DNA from: Bacteroidota bacterium
GTDB taxonomy: Bacteria > Bacteroidota > Bacteroidia > Flavobacteriales > Weeksellaceae
DNA: 22,484 nucleotides
Assembly (NCBI GenBank): GCA_023457935.1
Contig: JAEXBA010000022.1
Coordinates: forward strand, 1-22,484
Reading direction: 5' to 3'
Every line of letters begins with the position of its first letter. Within the stretch, counting starts at the first letter, position 1. A program made the position numbers and the translations under genes. Positions 22,401-22,484 of the stretch are shown here, piece after piece. Below the pieces are notes generated by a model that was not told where the DNA came from, made no database searches, and saw only the letters and a program-made list of their open reading frames with translations.

Positions 22401-22460
22401 GCTTTGTTTAAAAATCCGATTTTTGAAGTTTTCTATTTTTGATTTTTCGAAAAACAAAGC
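22401..22460. repeat. AT-rich inverted repeat at the right edge
   Basis: GCTTTGTTT at 22401-22409 is the exact reverse complement of AAACAAAGC at 22452-22460, and AAAAATC at 22410-22416 pairs with GATTTTT at 22441-22447, leaving a 4-base bulge. The combined stem is 16 bp around a 24-base loop. It adjoins the preceding hairpin with one base between. No coding frame is visible; the structure may belong to a mobile element that continues past the window. Confidence 0.5.
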
Positions 22461-22484
22461 TAAAAAAGTCAAAAAACAGTCTAT

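Noticed and set aside
19805..22484. MutS2 plus the small membrane protein as a defence system
   Set aside because: They are convergent rather than cotranscribed, MutS2 is a core gene, and no nuclease, protease or other effector partner is visible in the window.
1..22484. tRNA, rRNA, CRISPR arrays, phage genes or a replication origin
   Set aside because: I looked for regularly spaced repeats, cloverleaf-like stretches, integrase or transposase proteins and origin-type iterons and saw none that held up; the only repeats are the short ones listed.

Overview
The window reads as an ordinary chromosomal stretch from a Flavobacteriia member, probably Chryseobacterium/Kaistella-like (family Weeksellaceae). 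Supporting signs are the roughly 40% GC coding DNA, a mevalonate-pathway gene, a TonB-dependent receptor with an N-terminal carboxypeptidase-regulatory-like domain, and an absence of Shine-Dalgarno sequences. Flavobacterial promoter boxes (TAnnTTTG) sit just upstream of many starts, and the three signal-peptidase-I-type secreted proteins all have Ala-Gln at the predicted cleavage site. The genus is inference; no rRNA or other marker is present.

Layout, left to right. (1) 28-1850: an Lrp/AsnC regulator diverges from a Cys/Met-metabolism PLP enzyme (methionine gamma-lyase-like); a 15-bp palindrome resembling the Lrp consensus lies between them. (2) 1910-2734: a secreted esterase-D-type hydrolase, followed by a 305-bp gene-free region carrying dispersed repeats and a hairpin. 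(3) purK-purE operon on the minus strand, divergent from a membrane-anchored endonuclease/exonuclease/phosphatase-family protein. (4) A minus-strand run of an NAD-dependent epimerase, a long-chain acyl-CoA synthetase and diphosphomevalonate decarboxylase. (5) A TonB-dependent receptor plus a beta-propeller phytase lipoprotein, a probable phytate-scavenging pair, with an 11-bp perfect hairpin between the two genes. (6) A tightly packed minus-strand run: YbdG-like mechanosensitive channel, pdxJ, a 133-aa unknown protein and a YbfF-like alpha/beta hydrolase. (7) Plus-strand DUF456 membrane protein and a secreted unknown protein, converging with ung and a lipoprotein. (8) mutS2 without a C-terminal Smr domain, converging with an AT-rich gene for a small protein with a likely winged-helix start and a C-terminal membrane segment. 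A strong bidirectional hairpin and further inverted repeats at the right edge may be the end of a mobile element.

Most genes are housekeeping or nutrient-acquisition functions. The parts most worth following up are the receptor/phytase locus (paired TTAACA repeats upstream, intercistronic hairpin, altered C-terminal loop in the phytase), two candidate leaderless promoters (mscS-type gene and mutS2), the Lrp-type operator, and the accessory gene and repeats at the right edge. I found no tRNA, rRNA, CRISPR array, complete insertion sequence or phage genes, and no convincing undescribed multi-gene system.
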